DNA of 64,000 nucleotides, taken from the NCBI RefSeq assembly GCF_005222695.1, contig NZ_STGG01000012.1:310001-374000 (forward strand), written 5' to 3'. The stretch is from Massilia sp. HP4. GTDB taxonomy: Bacteria; Pseudomonadota; Gammaproteobacteria; Burkholderiales; Burkholderiaceae_D. Below, one piece after another: positions 10,338 to 20,313 of this stretch; the first letter of the stretch is position 1; each line of letters begins with the position of its first letter. The notes beneath the pieces are model-generated. The model was not told the origin of the DNA and did no database searches. It saw nothing but the letters and a program-made list of their open reading frames with translations. The translations under genes and the position numbers were made by a program.

Positions 10338-11681
10338 TCACGGCTTATCGACCGCGGCGGGCCGCGCCGCGCGCAATTCGACGCGCGCGAGCGTGCCGCC
10401 GCCGGGTGCGCCGAGGAGCGCCACGCGACCGCCGTGGCGCTCGACCACCTGCTGCACCAGGTGCAGGCCAAGCCCGCTGCCGGCCGAGCGCGGACGCAGG
10501 CGGTGGAACGGTTCGAACACGCGTTCGCGCTCTTCGGGCGGGATGCCCGGGCCGTCGTCCTCGACCTCGAACGCCGCGCCCTGCACGCGCACGATCACAT
10601 GGCGGCCGCCATGCCCGATCGCGTTCTGCACCAGGTTCGTCAACACCCGCTCGAGCGCGCCGGCATCGCCCTGGATCGCTTGTGCATGCTCGACCATGAC
10701 CTCGATCGTGCGCTCGGCGGCGATCAGGAGCGGCGCCAGTTCGCCGGCCACGCGCCGCGCCAGCGCGGCCAGGTCGACTTCGTCGTCGTGGCGCGCGGCA
10801 TCCAGGCGCTGCAGGTCGAGCATCTGTTCGGCCAGGTTGGCCAGCCGTTCGACGTCGCTGCCGAGCCGGCGCATGGCCGGGTCGTCGGCCGCATCGACCT
10901 TGACCCGCAGGATGGCGATCGGCGTGCGCAATTCGTGGGCGGCCGAGGCGATGAAGCGCCGCTGCCGCTCGTAGCCTTCGTCGAGACGGCCGAGGGCGTC
11001 GTTCACCGCGCGCACCAGCGGTGCGATCTCGGCCGGCACCTGCGCTTCGCTCAGGCGCATGCCGCGCCGGCCGGCGTCGATCTGCTCGGCTTCGTGCGCG
11101 ATCCTGGCCACGCCGGCCAGAGAACGCCGCACGATCCACGGGATGACGACCAGCGACACCACGACCATCACCAAAAAGATCGGCAGGGCCGTGACACCCG
11201 AGGCCGCGATGACGGTAATGTCTATTCGCACCAGCTTGCCATGTCCCAGGATCGCTACCGGTCCGGCGGGCGAGTCTTCGCGCCGGATCACGGCGCTCAG
11301 CGCATGGGGCGCGAAGCGGTCACGTACATGTCCGTAGGAAAGATGGCGCAGGAGGCCGGTCGAAGCCGCAAACTCCGCCGGCACCTGGCCGAAGCTGACA
11401 CGGCGGCCATCGTCGTCTTCGGCCACGAACCACATCGCCGGCGTCTCGGCGCGCAGCGCGGCCAGTTCCTGCGTCATGCGCACCGCCAGGCCGCCATCGT
11501 CGGCGCGCACAATGGCGGCGGCGATCACAGGGGTGATGCGCTCGTCGGTGTAGGCGCCGCCGCTGTCGGCGCGCAGCGCCAGCGCGACGATGATGGGAAA
11601 GCTGACGACCAGGATGGCGAGCTGGAACAGCAGCGGCTGGACGATCAGCGGCCGCTTGAGCGATGGCGGCCTGCGCTTCAC
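10338..11681 (-). CDS. Two-component sensor histidine kinase
   Basis: A 447-residue membrane kinase. A first transmembrane helix (about 15-36) is followed by a periplasmic sensor region to about 160, a second helix (164-184), a HAMP-like linker, and a HisKA domain with phospho-acceptor His249 in SAAHELRTP. The HATPase_c domain has the N box NLVQNAIGHG and the G box DDGPGIP, ending with GSGLGLHLV. Its start overlaps the stop of the response regulator (ATGA), so they form one operon and a cognate pair. The signal sensed is not evident. Confidence 0.93.
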   Translation of the reverse strand: MKRRPPSLKRPLIVQPLLFQLAILVVSFPIIVALALRADSGGAYTDERITPVIAAAIVRADDGGLAVRMTQELAALRAETPAMWFVAEDDDGRRVSFGQVPAEFAASTGLLRHLSYGHVRDRFAPHALSAVIRREDSPAGPVAILGHGKLVRIDITVIAASGVTALPIFLVMVVVSLVVIPWIVRRSLAGVARIAHEAEQIDAGRRGMRLSEAQVPAEIAPLVRAVNDALGRLDEGYERQRRFIASAAHELRTPIAILRVKVDAADDPAMRRLGSDVERLANLAEQMLDLQRLDAARHDDEVDLAALARRVAGELAPLLIAAERTIEVMVEHAQAIQGDAGALERVLTNLVQNAIGHGGRHVIVRVQGAAFEVEDDGPGIPPEERERVFEPFHRLRPRSAGSGLGLHLVQQVVERHGGRVALLGAPGGGTLARVELRAARPAAVDKP

Positions 11682-12352
11682 GGCCGCGCCTGCAACAGGT
11701 AGCCGACGCCCTTGATCGCGTGGATCTCGACTTGTGCGCCGGCCGCGGCCAGCTTGCGGCGCAGGCGCGAGATATGGGAGTCGAGCGTGTTCGACTGGAT
11801 CACATCGTCGAAGCCGTATACGCCCTGCTCGAGCGTTTCGCGCGGCACGGTGCGCCCGCGGCGCTTGACGAGCGTGGCCAGCACGCGCAGCTCGCGCCGG
11901 GCGAGATCGAGCCGCAGGCCGGCCACGCTCGCCTCGTCGTTGGCGATGTCGAACACGAGCGCGCCGACGTGGATTTCTTCAGGACCGAGTTCCGCGGGGC
12001 GGCGCCGCACCGCGCGTATGCGCGCGAACAATTCCTCGAGCGCGAAGGGCTTGACCAGGTAATCGTCGGCGCCCTCGTCGAGGCCGGCGACGCGGTCGAG
12101 CAGGTCGCCGCGCGCGCTCAGCACGATGACGGCCAGGCCGGCAATCGCGGCGCGCAAGGCGGGCACCAGCGTCAGGCCATCGCCATCCGGCAGGGTGCGA
12201 TCGAGCAGGACCAGGTCGTAGGCATGCAGGCGGCACGCCTCGCGCGCAAGCGCCAGGCTGTCGACGTGATCGACGACGAATTTCTCGCGTTCGAGCGCAC
12301 CGACGACCGTGGCGGCCAATTCGGTTTCGTCTTCTACCAGCAGGATTCTCAT
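11678..12352 (-). CDS. OmpR/QseB-type response regulator
   Basis: A 224-residue regulator starting MRILLVEDETE. The receiver domain has phospho-acceptor Asp51 (LVLLDRTLPDGDG) and conserved Lys101 (YLVKPFALEEL). The winged-helix DNA-binding domain is from about 128 onward, with SNTLDSHISRLRRKL. First gene of a two-gene operon with the histidine kinase, overlapping it by four bases. An upstream extension of the frame exists, but the ATG at 12352 gives the exact family N-terminus. Confidence 0.94.
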   Translation of the reverse strand: MRILLVEDETELAATVVGALEREKFVVDHVDSLALAREACRLHAYDLVLLDRTLPDGDGLTLVPALRAAIAGLAVIVLSARGDLLDRVAGLDEGADDYLVKPFALEELFARIRAVRRRPAELGPEEIHVGALVFDIANDEASVAGLRLDLARRELRVLATLVKRRGRTVPRETLEQGVYGFDDVIQSNTLDSHISRLRRKLAAAGAQVEIHAIKGVGYLLQARP

Positions 12353-12459
12353 CGGGCATTTTCCATGGACAAGGGCGCGCAGCATGGCGCGCTCGACCGA
12401 GCATACCTGCTGCGCATTGCGGCAACATGGCGACGCATCGCCGACGCAGGCGCTTGGCG

Positions 12460-12654
12460 TCAGGATGCTGCCACCCGGCCAGCGCCCAGTAAGATCACCG
12501 CCGCCGCCAGCAGGAGCCACGCTGGCGGTTCGCCGGGCGGGACCGGCGCAGCGGCGCTACAGGCCGCAAATACCTTGGCCGGCACTGGCCCGGGCGGCGC
12601 GGCGTCCGCCAAGGGCGGCAGCAGGAGGACAATGACCAAGATGAAAGATCGCAT
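12460..12654 (-). CDS. Small exported or membrane protein with PEP-CTERM-like tail (putative)
   Basis: A possible 64-residue product beginning MRSFILVIVLLLPPLADA, which looks like a cleavable signal peptide. A short Pro/Ala-rich middle is followed by a second hydrophobic stretch (PPAWLLLAAAVILLGAGRV) ending soon after an Arg. This layout resembles PEP-CTERM sorting tails (VPEP, hydrophobic helix, basic end), but the PEP motif is degenerate and the protein very short. It could be a two-helix small membrane protein or a chance open frame. It sits alone between the response regulator and the FKBP gene on the same strand. Confidence 0.4.
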   Translation of the reverse strand: MRSFILVIVLLLPPLADAAPPGPVPAKVFAACSAAAPVPPGEPPAWLLLAAAVILLGAGRVAAS

Positions 12655-12730
12655 GATCGGCTCGGCATGAAAAGCCCCGAGCATGGCCCGCCGCCGCCCG
12701 CCAGCATGTGCGCCGGCTCAGCCGTGCGCG

Positions 12731-12757
12731 AAAAAAAACCGGGGCATGGCCCCGGTT
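12731..12757 (-). terminator. Rho-independent terminator of the FKBP gene
   Basis: Perfect 9-bp stem AACCGGGGC / GCCCCGGTT with a 3-base loop. Read on the minus strand it is followed by a run of eight T. It lies 27 bases past the FKBP stop. Confidence 0.9.
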
Positions 12758-12783
12758 CGTGGATCGCGACGCGGTGCGCCCGC

Positions 12784-13218
12784 TTACTCGACCTTGCTCA
12801 GGACAATCTCGAACACCAGGCCCGAATTGCCCGGAATCTGACCGCGGCCCGGCGCGCCGTAGCCGAGGCCGGACGGGACCAGGACGGTGCGCTTGCCGCC
12901 AACCTTCATGCCGGTGACGCCCTGGTCGAAACCGGGAATGACGCTGCCGTCGCCGAGGACGAAGGGTTTCAGTTCGCCCGCCTCCATGCGCGTGCCCTTG
13001 AAGTCGGCGGCCTTGTCGTTGTACAGCCACAGCGTGTATTGGGTGGTGACGCGCTTGCCCTTGGCCGCGACGGCGCCGGTGCCGACGGTATCGTCCTTGA
13101 AGGTCAGCGTGGCAGGGCTGCTGACGACAGGCTTGTTATCGTCGTCGCTGCCGCCGCCGCAGGCGGTCAGGGCGAGCATGGCGGCAAAGGCGGCGATCAG
13201 GGGGAACTTCAGCTTCAT
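12784..13218 (-). CDS. FKBP-type peptidyl-prolyl isomerase, lipoprotein
   Basis: A 144-residue periplasmic foldase catalysing cis-trans isomerisation of proline bonds. The N-terminus is a lipoprotein signal (MKLKFPLIAAFAAMLALTAC, Cys20 lipidated) followed by a Gly/Ser/Asp linker. One FKBP domain covers about 40-144, with VIPGFDQGVTGMKVGGKRTV and the GLGYG loop typical of the family. The ATG at 13218 is preferred over an upstream start because it begins the lipoprotein signal. Single-gene unit ended by the terminator at 12731. Confidence 0.93.
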   Translation of the reverse strand: MKLKFPLIAAFAAMLALTACGGGSDDDNKPVVSSPATLTFKDDTVGTGAVAAKGKRVTTQYTLWLYNDKAADFKGTRMEAGELKPFVLGDGSVIPGFDQGVTGMKVGGKRTVLVPSGLGYGAPGRGQIPGNSGLVFEIVLSKVE

Positions 13219-13369
13219 GGGGTGTCCTCGACAAGGAAAGGCAAACAAGGTTTGTGCAACGAAGCCCCGTACCTTATCGAATCAGTCGCATGAAACTGTC
13301 CATAATTTGTCTAATAATTGTAGTTTAGCAATGAGGGCCTGCTAGCAAAGCTGACGTTTTTGCACAACA

Positions 13370-13391
13370 CCCGAAAGGAAGACCTTCCGGG
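13370..13391. other. Hairpin downstream of kup
   Basis: CCCGAAAGG / CCTTCCGGG with a 4-base loop and one mismatch lies just past the kup stop. No T-run follows on the kup strand, so it is not a standard intrinsic terminator; it may stabilise the 3' end. Otherwise 13219-13407 is gene-free. Confidence 0.3.
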
Positions 13392-13407
13392 CAGCCCCAT
13401 TTCGGGC

Positions 13408-15285
13408 TCAAATCTCGATCTGCGTCCCCAGCTCGATCACCCGGTTGCTGCGGATCTGGTAATAGTCGGCCGCGCTGCGCGCATTGCGCGACATCGCGAC
13501 GTACAGGTGCTCGCGCCACGGCGCCATGCCGCCGCCGGGGGCCGAGATCACGGTCTGGCGCGCGATGAAGAACGAGGTTTCCATCATCTCGAACGACAGG
13601 CCCAGCGCAGCGCAGCGGTCGAGGATGTCCGGAATATCGGCCTCGTCCTTGAAACCGTAGTGGATGTTCAGCTGGTAGCAGTTGTGGCCCAGGTCGACGA
13701 TGTCGATCTGTTCTTCGAACGGTACCCAGGGTTCTTCGCGCATGTGCACAGTCAGGAACACGACCCGCTCGTGCAGCACCTTGTTGTGCGACAGGTTGTG
13801 CAACATCGCATGTGGTACGCCATCGCTTTCGCCGCGCAGGAAAATCGCCGTGCCCGGCACCCGGGTCGGCGGCGCCACGAACAGCGATTCCATGAAGGCG
13901 TCGAGCGGGATCGCGTGTTTCTGCAGGTTTTCGAACACCAGCCCGCGACCGCGCTTCCAGGTCAGCATCAAGGTCAGCAGCACGCCTCCCATCAGCAGCG
14001 GGAACCAGCCGCCGTGGAAAATCTTGGTGCTGGTGGCCGAGAACAACAGCACGTCGATCACCAGGAAGACGCCGGTCGCCCCCACGCACAACCACAGCGG
14101 CAGGCGCCAGCGGTAACGGGTGACGAAGAAGGTCAGCACGGTGGTCATCGTCATGGTCGCCGTGACCGCGATGCCGTAGGCGCCGGCCAGCTCGTCCGAC
14201 GAGCCGAAGCCGATCACGGCGATGAGCACCACCGCCAGCTGCAGCCAGTTGACGGCCGGGATATAGATCTGGCCGATCTCGCTTTCCGAGGTATGCATGA
14301 TGCGCATGCGCGGCAGCAGGCCGAGTGCGATCGCCTGCTTGGTCATCGAATACGTGCCCGAGATCGTCGCCTGCGAAGCGATCACGGCCGCCATCGTCGA
14401 CAGGATCACCAGCGGGATCACGCTCCAGGTGCCGAGCTGGTGGTAGAACGGGTTTTCGACCGCGCCCGGGTCGGCGATCAACAGGCCGCCCTGGCCCAGG
14501 TAGTTCAGGGTCAGCGCCGGGTAGGCGATCAGGAACCAGGCGGTGCGGATCGGCTTGGCGCCGAAGTGGCCCATGTCGGCATACAGCGCCTCGGCGCCGG
14601 TAATCGCCAGCACCACCGCGCCGAGCGCGATGAAGGCCAGCAGTTTATTGTCCAGCATGAAGTGCGCCGCATGCCAGGGATTGAGCGCGTTCAGGATTTC
14701 GGGCGATTCGAGGATATTGACGATGCCCATCGCGGCCAGGGCCAGGAACCACACCAGCATCACCGGACCGAAGAAGCGGCCGATGCCGGCCGTGCCGTGC
14801 CGTTGCACGCTGTACAGGGCCACCAGCACCACGACTGCCAGCGGCACCACGTAGTGCGACATGCCGGGCGCCGCCACCTCGAGCCCCTCGATCGCGCCCA
14901 GCACCGAAATCGCCGGCGTGATCACGCTATCGCCATAGAACATGGTGGCGCCGATGACGCCGATCGCCAGCAGCGGGAAGCTCCAGCGCGAATTGCGCGC
15001 CACCGAGGTGGTCGCCAGCGCCATCAGGGCCATGATGCCGCCCTCGCCGCGGTTGTGCGCCCGCAGCACCAGGGTCACGTACTTGAGCGAAACGATGACC
15101 GTCAGCGCCCAGAAGATCAGCGAGATGACGCCGAGGATATTCGGGGTGTTCAGCGGCAGGCCGTGGGTATCGTCGAATACCGCGCGCAGCGTGTACAGGG
15201 GGCTGGTGCCGATGTCGCCGTAGACGATGCCGACCGCGGCCAGGGTGAGCGCAGCCAGGCTGCTTTTCTTGCTATCTGATGTCAA
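13408..15285 (-). CDS. kup: Low-affinity potassium transporter Kup
   Basis: Proton-coupled K+ uptake protein of the inner membrane. About 625 residues with roughly 12 membrane helices in the first 430 residues and a C-terminal cytosolic domain. The signature GIVYGDIGTSPLYTLRA follows the N-terminus, and GAEALYADMGHFG occurs mid-protein. No ATG lies in a sensible place; a TTG at 15285 (MTSDSKKSS) with GGTGA upstream gives a length close to E. coli Kup (622), while the open frame extends much further without family similarity. Divergent from rarD, sharing a 168-bp promoter region. Confidence 0.93.
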   Translation of the reverse strand: MTSDSKKSSLAALTLAAVGIVYGDIGTSPLYTLRAVFDDTHGLPLNTPNILGVISLIFWALTVIVSLKYVTLVLRAHNRGEGGIMALMALATTSVARNSRWSFPLLAIGVIGATMFYGDSVITPAISVLGAIEGLEVAAPGMSHYVVPLAVVVLVALYSVQRHGTAGIGRFFGPVMLVWFLALAAMGIVNILESPEILNALNPWHAAHFMLDNKLLAFIALGAVVLAITGAEALYADMGHFGAKPIRTAWFLIAYPALTLNYLGQGGLLIADPGAVENPFYHQLGTWSVIPLVILSTMAAVIASQATISGTYSMTKQAIALGLLPRMRIMHTSESEIGQIYIPAVNWLQLAVVLIAVIGFGSSDELAGAYGIAVTATMTMTTVLTFFVTRYRWRLPLWLCVGATGVFLVIDVLLFSATSTKIFHGGWFPLLMGGVLLTLMLTWKRGRGLVFENLQKHAIPLDAFMESLFVAPPTRVPGTAIFLRGESDGVPHAMLHNLSHNKVLHERVVFLTVHMREEPWVPFEEQIDIVDLGHNCYQLNIHYGFKDEADIPDILDRCAALGLSFEMMETSFFIARQTVISAPGGGMAPWREHLYVAMSRNARSAADYYQIRSNRVIELGTQIEI

Positions 15286-15453
15286 GATGTCACCATCGCT
15301 TTTGTATTGGTGCGGCGCACCATAAAATAGTGGCTGGAAAAAAGCAAGAATATTTCGTTGTGCATCATACACTGGTGCAAATACAGGCCCGCGCCAGCAG
15401 CCCTGTGCGGTTTCAGGGATAATGTTATCCCTGCAATCCAATCCCCATCCCCC

Positions 15454-16335
15454 ATGCGTTCCGGCATCATCTACGCGGCCCTGGCCTTTCTCTGCTGGGG
15501 GCTGTTCCCCATCTATTTCCACGCCCTGGGTGAGGTACCGCCGATGCAGATCCTGGCGCACCGGATGCTGTGGTCGCTCGGCTTCCTGCTGATCGTGCTG
15601 ATATTGCGGCGCCAGTGGAAGTGGCTGAGTGTCGTGCGCCAGCCGCGGGTATTCTTCAGCTTCGTGCTATCGGCCCTGCTGCTCAGCGCCAACTGGCTGG
15701 TGTACATCTGGTCGGTCGCCAACCACCACGTGATCGAGGCCAGCCTCGGCTATTTCATCAATCCGCTGGTCAACATCATGCTGGGCTACCTGATCTTGAA
15801 GGAACGCCTGCGCAGCGTGCAGTGGGTGGCGATCGCCATCGCCGCGCTCGGCGTCGGGTGGCTCACCTGGCAGACCGGTACGGTGCCGTGGATCGCCCTG
15901 TTCCTCGCCTTCTCGTTCGGCAGCTACGGCCTGCTGCGCAAGACCGCGGCGCTCGGCGCGCTCGAGGGCCTGTCGTTCGAGACCATCGTGCTGTTCCCGC
16001 TGGCGGCCGCCTACGTCATCTGGCTGACGGTGCAGGGCGAGAACGTGTTCATCAATACCGATTCCGACCTGACGCGCGTGCTGCTGGTAATGGCCGGTCC
16101 GCTCACCGCGATCCCGCTGCTGCTGTTCGCCAGCGGCGCGCGCCGGATTCCGCTGTCGATCCTGGGACTACTGCAATACCTGTCGCCGACCCTGCAATTC
16201 CTGCTTGGCGTGTGGCTGTTCAAGGAAGCCTTCAGCGCCGATCGCCTGGTCGGCTTCGCGCTGATCTGGGGTGCGCTGCTGCTGTTCGCCGGCGAAGGCC
16301 TGCTGCGCCGGTCGGCGCCGGCCGCCAAGACCTGA
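15454..16335 (+). CDS. rarD: EamA-family transporter RarD
   Basis: A 293-residue inner-membrane protein with about ten hydrophobic helices in two EamA repeats. The N-terminus MRSGIIYAALAFLCWGLFPIYF and the mid-region GYLILKERLR are typical of RarD, named from chloramphenicol-sensitive mutants but of unsettled substrate. The ATG at 15454 starts right at the first helix; the open frame extends upstream without similarity. Divergent from kup, followed after 107 bases by ettA. Confidence 0.9.
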   Translation: MRSGIIYAALAFLCWGLFPIYFHALGEVPPMQILAHRMLWSLGFLLIVLILRRQWKWLSVVRQPRVFFSFVLSALLLSANWLVYIWSVANHHVIEASLGYFINPLVNIMLGYLILKERLRSVQWVAIAIAALGVGWLTWQTGTVPWIALFLAFSFGSYGLLRKTAALGALEGLSFETIVLFPLAAAYVIWLTVQGENVFINTDSDLTRVLLVMAGPLTAIPLLLFASGARRIPLSILGLLQYLSPTLQFLLGVWLFKEAFSADRLVGFALIWGALLLFAGEGLLRRSAPAAKT

Positions 16336-16442
16336 TCGCGCGCAGCGTCGCACGGGATTTCCATGGCATCGGCCAAGAAATCCTGTGTCGGGCGCGGGTT
16401 CTGTCGTATCCTGTGCACCTTAAACAACATCAGAGTCAAAGC

Positions 16443-18110
<1,668 letters not shown>

Positions 18111-18151
18111 TCGAAAATATAGACAGGTTGCAAGTGTCTGTTTCATAAGGG

Positions 18152-18179
18152 AAAGCCTGCCATTCGGCAGGCTTTTTTA
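18152..18179 (+). terminator. Rho-independent terminator of ettA
   Basis: Ten-base-pair stem AAAGCCTGCC / GGCAGGCTTT with an ATTC loop, then a T-run, 41 bases after the ettA stop. Confidence 0.9.
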
Positions 18180-18291
18180 TTAGCGGAAACGGAACGCGGT
18201 CTGAATGTAAATTGTGTAAAACTCTGGAGTATCAGGACTCTCGAAAGCTTGTCGACCGCAGCCGCATTGCGCGCGCGGCGCCGGCCAGACC

Positions 18292-18825
18292 ATGCTCAAT
18301 TACCGCGACAACCGGGTTCCGGGTGGGACTTTCTTTTTCACAGTGCGCTTGCTCGATCGCGGCAGCATGCTGCTGACGGAGCAGATTTCCGCATTCGGCG
18401 AAGCCATGCGGCTGGCGCGTGCGCGCCGTCCCTTCCATGTCGACGCCTGGGCCGTCCTGCCCGATCACGCCCATGCGATCTGGACCCTGCCCCCGGGCGA
18501 CCACGATTGCTCCAGCCGCTGGCGGGCGGTCAAGATCGCCTTTTCCAAGGCCTTGCGCAAGACCGGCCGGCCCGAGGTCGACGACGGCGCGGTGTGGGAG
18601 CGCCACTACCGCCATTACCGGGTGGGGCCGGACGACGATTACGCGGCCCTGGTCGACTACGTCCACACCGATGCCGTGCGCCATGGCCATTGCCTTGAGG
18701 CGCAGCACTGGCCCTGGTCGTCGCTGCACCGCTTCATCTCGGCCGGGCATGCGGCGCCCGAAGTGGCGATCATCGTGCCGCCGTGGGTGCATCGGCCGCA
18801 AGGCCAGGCATTGGCGCGGCTGTAG
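18292..18825 (+). CDS. REP-associated tyrosine transposase (RAYT)-like protein
   Basis: A 177-residue single-domain relative of IS200-type Y1 transposases. The metal-binding HUH motif is visible as DHAHAIW (His59, His61) and a candidate catalytic Tyr lies at 123 in DYVHTDAVRHGH. The N-terminus RVPGGTFFFTVRLLDR and RPFHVDAWAVLPDHAHAIW strongly resemble the RAYT family, which acts on palindromic REP sequences. The usual NPV after the tyrosine helix is TDAV here, so activity is uncertain. No inverted repeats or target duplications flank it, so it looks like a chromosomal single gene rather than an insertion sequence. Confidence 0.85.
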   Translation: MLNYRDNRVPGGTFFFTVRLLDRGSMLLTEQISAFGEAMRLARARRPFHVDAWAVLPDHAHAIWTLPPGDHDCSSRWRAVKIAFSKALRKTGRPEVDDGAVWERHYRHYRVGPDDDYAALVDYVHTDAVRHGHCLEAQHWPWSSLHRFISAGHAAPEVAIIVPPWVHRPQGQALARL

Positions 18826-18855
18826 ATGTCCCCGCTCATATCGCCTCGTCCAGCA

Positions 18856-18886
18856 ACGAAAAAAGGCCCCGCAGGGCCTTTTTCGT
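18856..18886. terminator. Bidirectional terminator between RAYT and beta-barrel genes
   Basis: Inverted repeat ACGAAAAAAGGCCC / AGGGCCTTTTTCGT. The stem has a GC-rich core, with A-runs on one side and T-runs on the other, so it can act for the rightward RAYT gene and the leftward beta-barrel gene. Confidence 0.85.
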
Positions 18887-18902
18887 TTGCTACACGCTCG
18901 GC

Positions 18903-19475
18903 TTAGAACGAGTATTTCGCGCCGATGGTCAGTGCATTTGGACGCACGCCGAAGTCGCGGGTGCCGCCGAAGCGTTCGTATTCGGCGATCACTGCCACGT
19001 CCTGGTTGATGTTGTACTGCACGCCCAGGGCGCCGTAGGCGTTGTTGTCGCTGTCACGACGGTTCAGCACAGCATTGTAGGCCGACAGTTCGTTGACGTC
19101 ATGCGACACGCCCAGCTTGGCGTAGCCGACCAGCTTCTCGGTCAGCGGCGAGCTGAACTTGGCAGCGACGTAGGTCGAACGGCCATCTACCTGGCCGCTG
19201 GCGTTCGCGGCGCCCAGGCTGTAGTAGATGTCGGCGCTACGGAAGTCGGTGTGGCCGACTTCGACTGCCCAGTTCGGGGTGAACTCGTAGCCGCCGAACA
19301 GCTTGGCCGATGCCTTGATGGTATCGATGTCGGCGCTGGTTGCACCTGGGACACGGGCTTCATAATCGGTAGCCACCGCACCGACGCCAACATAGGCGCG
19401 TGGGGTGAATTCTTGTGCCTGGACTGCCGACACAGCGGCGGTGGTAGCGAGCAGTGCAACGATCAGCTTTTTCAT
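18903..19475 (-). CDS. Outer-membrane beta-barrel protein
   Basis: A 190-residue protein with a clear signal peptide (MKKLIVALLATTAAVSAVQAQ). Alternating hydrophobic strands follow (AYVGVGAV, AKLFGGYEFTPNWAVEVGH, TYVAAKFSSPL, AYGALGVQYNI), and it ends in Phe (GAKYSF), the outer-membrane assembly signal. Resembles small eight-stranded OmpA-like/porin-fold barrels. No periplasmic OmpA domain. Ligand or role unknown. Confidence 0.88.
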   Translation of the reverse strand: MKKLIVALLATTAAVSAVQAQEFTPRAYVGVGAVATDYEARVPGATSADIDTIKASAKLFGGYEFTPNWAVEVGHTDFRSADIYYSLGAANASGQVDGRSTYVAAKFSSPLTEKLVGYAKLGVSHDVNELSAYNAVLNRRDSDNNAYGALGVQYNINQDVAVIAEYERFGGTRDFGVRPNALTIGAKYSF

Positions 19476-19651
19476 CTCAATTCCTCTTCTTGTTCATCTG
19501 GCTCGTGATTCCCAACGAATCGCGATGTGACCAAGATAGCACTGCCGAAACGTCAAGTAAGTGGTGATTCAGTAAGAACTGTAAGAAAGTGTAACTTACT
19601 GACCGGCCGGTTATTAATATTTCTGCGTGGATCGAAGAGGTTGAAGCCAGT

Positions 19652-20248
19652 TTAGATGATTTTCCTGAAAGTTAGGTTGACCCGCGCTTGTAACGCGCGT
19701 GTCATCTTATTGATGCCATGCAACCAATATTTCTGGGTTTCACCGGACATCAACAACAGACTGCCATCCGTCAGATCCACTCGCACGGTCTTTTTGTTGT
19801 GTTTATGCTTCAGGATGAAGGTGCGGGCGGCGCCCAGGCTGAGCGATGCGATGGCCGGTCGCGGCCCCAGTTCCGGTTCATCGTCGCTGTGCATGCCCAT
19901 GCTGTCGCGCTCGTTGCGGTAATAATTGAGCAGGACGCTGTTGAAGGACTGCCCGGTGGCCGCTTGCACCGCGCCACGCAGGGTCTCGAGCAGCGGCGTC
20001 AATGGCAATGGCTCGAGGCGCAGGCCCGAATAGGTATAGGCCGCGTCGCCATGCCAGGCGGAGAGGCGCGGCTGCAGATGGCGTTTGCCATAGACCACCA
20101 CGGTCTCTTCGCGCCAAGCGGTCTCGGCGATCAGGCGCGCCATGACCTCGGCATTGGACCAGGGCAGCGGCAGCTGGGGCATCCAGGCAAGCTGGCCGTC
20201 TTCGAACGGGATCGGACGCAATATGGCGTCGGCGGCAAACAAATCCAT
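19652..20248 (-). CDS. alkB: AlkB-like alpha-ketoglutarate-dependent dioxygenase
   Basis: Fe(II)/2-oxoglutarate dioxygenase that reverses alkyl damage on nucleic-acid bases. In the 198-residue protein the iron ligands fit as His120 and Asp122 (GMHSDDE) and His177 (YWLHGI), and the 2-oxoglutarate-binding Arg lies in RVNLTFR near the end. LLNYYRNERDSMGMHSDDEP is a typical AlkB segment. It resembles the short AlkB homologues (ALKBH2/3-like) rather than a long form fused to Ada. The ATG at 20248 is chosen over TTG codons just upstream. No LexA or Ada site recognised. Confidence 0.92.
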   Translation of the reverse strand: MDLFAADAILRPIPFEDGQLAWMPQLPLPWSNAEVMARLIAETAWREETVVVYGKRHLQPRLSAWHGDAAYTYSGLRLEPLPLTPLLETLRGAVQAATGQSFNSVLLNYYRNERDSMGMHSDDEPELGPRPAIASLSLGAARTFILKHKHNKKTVRVDLTDGSLLLMSGETQKYWLHGINKMTRALQARVNLTFRKII

Positions 20249-20313
20249 CGTCAATAACAAGAGTAAAAACCACGGCTATCATGGTGGACTTTCCACCAAT
20301 ACCGCATTCTCGC

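Noticed and set aside
12352-12520. Extended N-terminus of the response regulator
   Set aside because: The open frame continues 56 codons upstream, but the ATG at 12352 begins exactly at the receiver-domain sequence, and the added part is rich in Gly/Pro/Cys without similarity.
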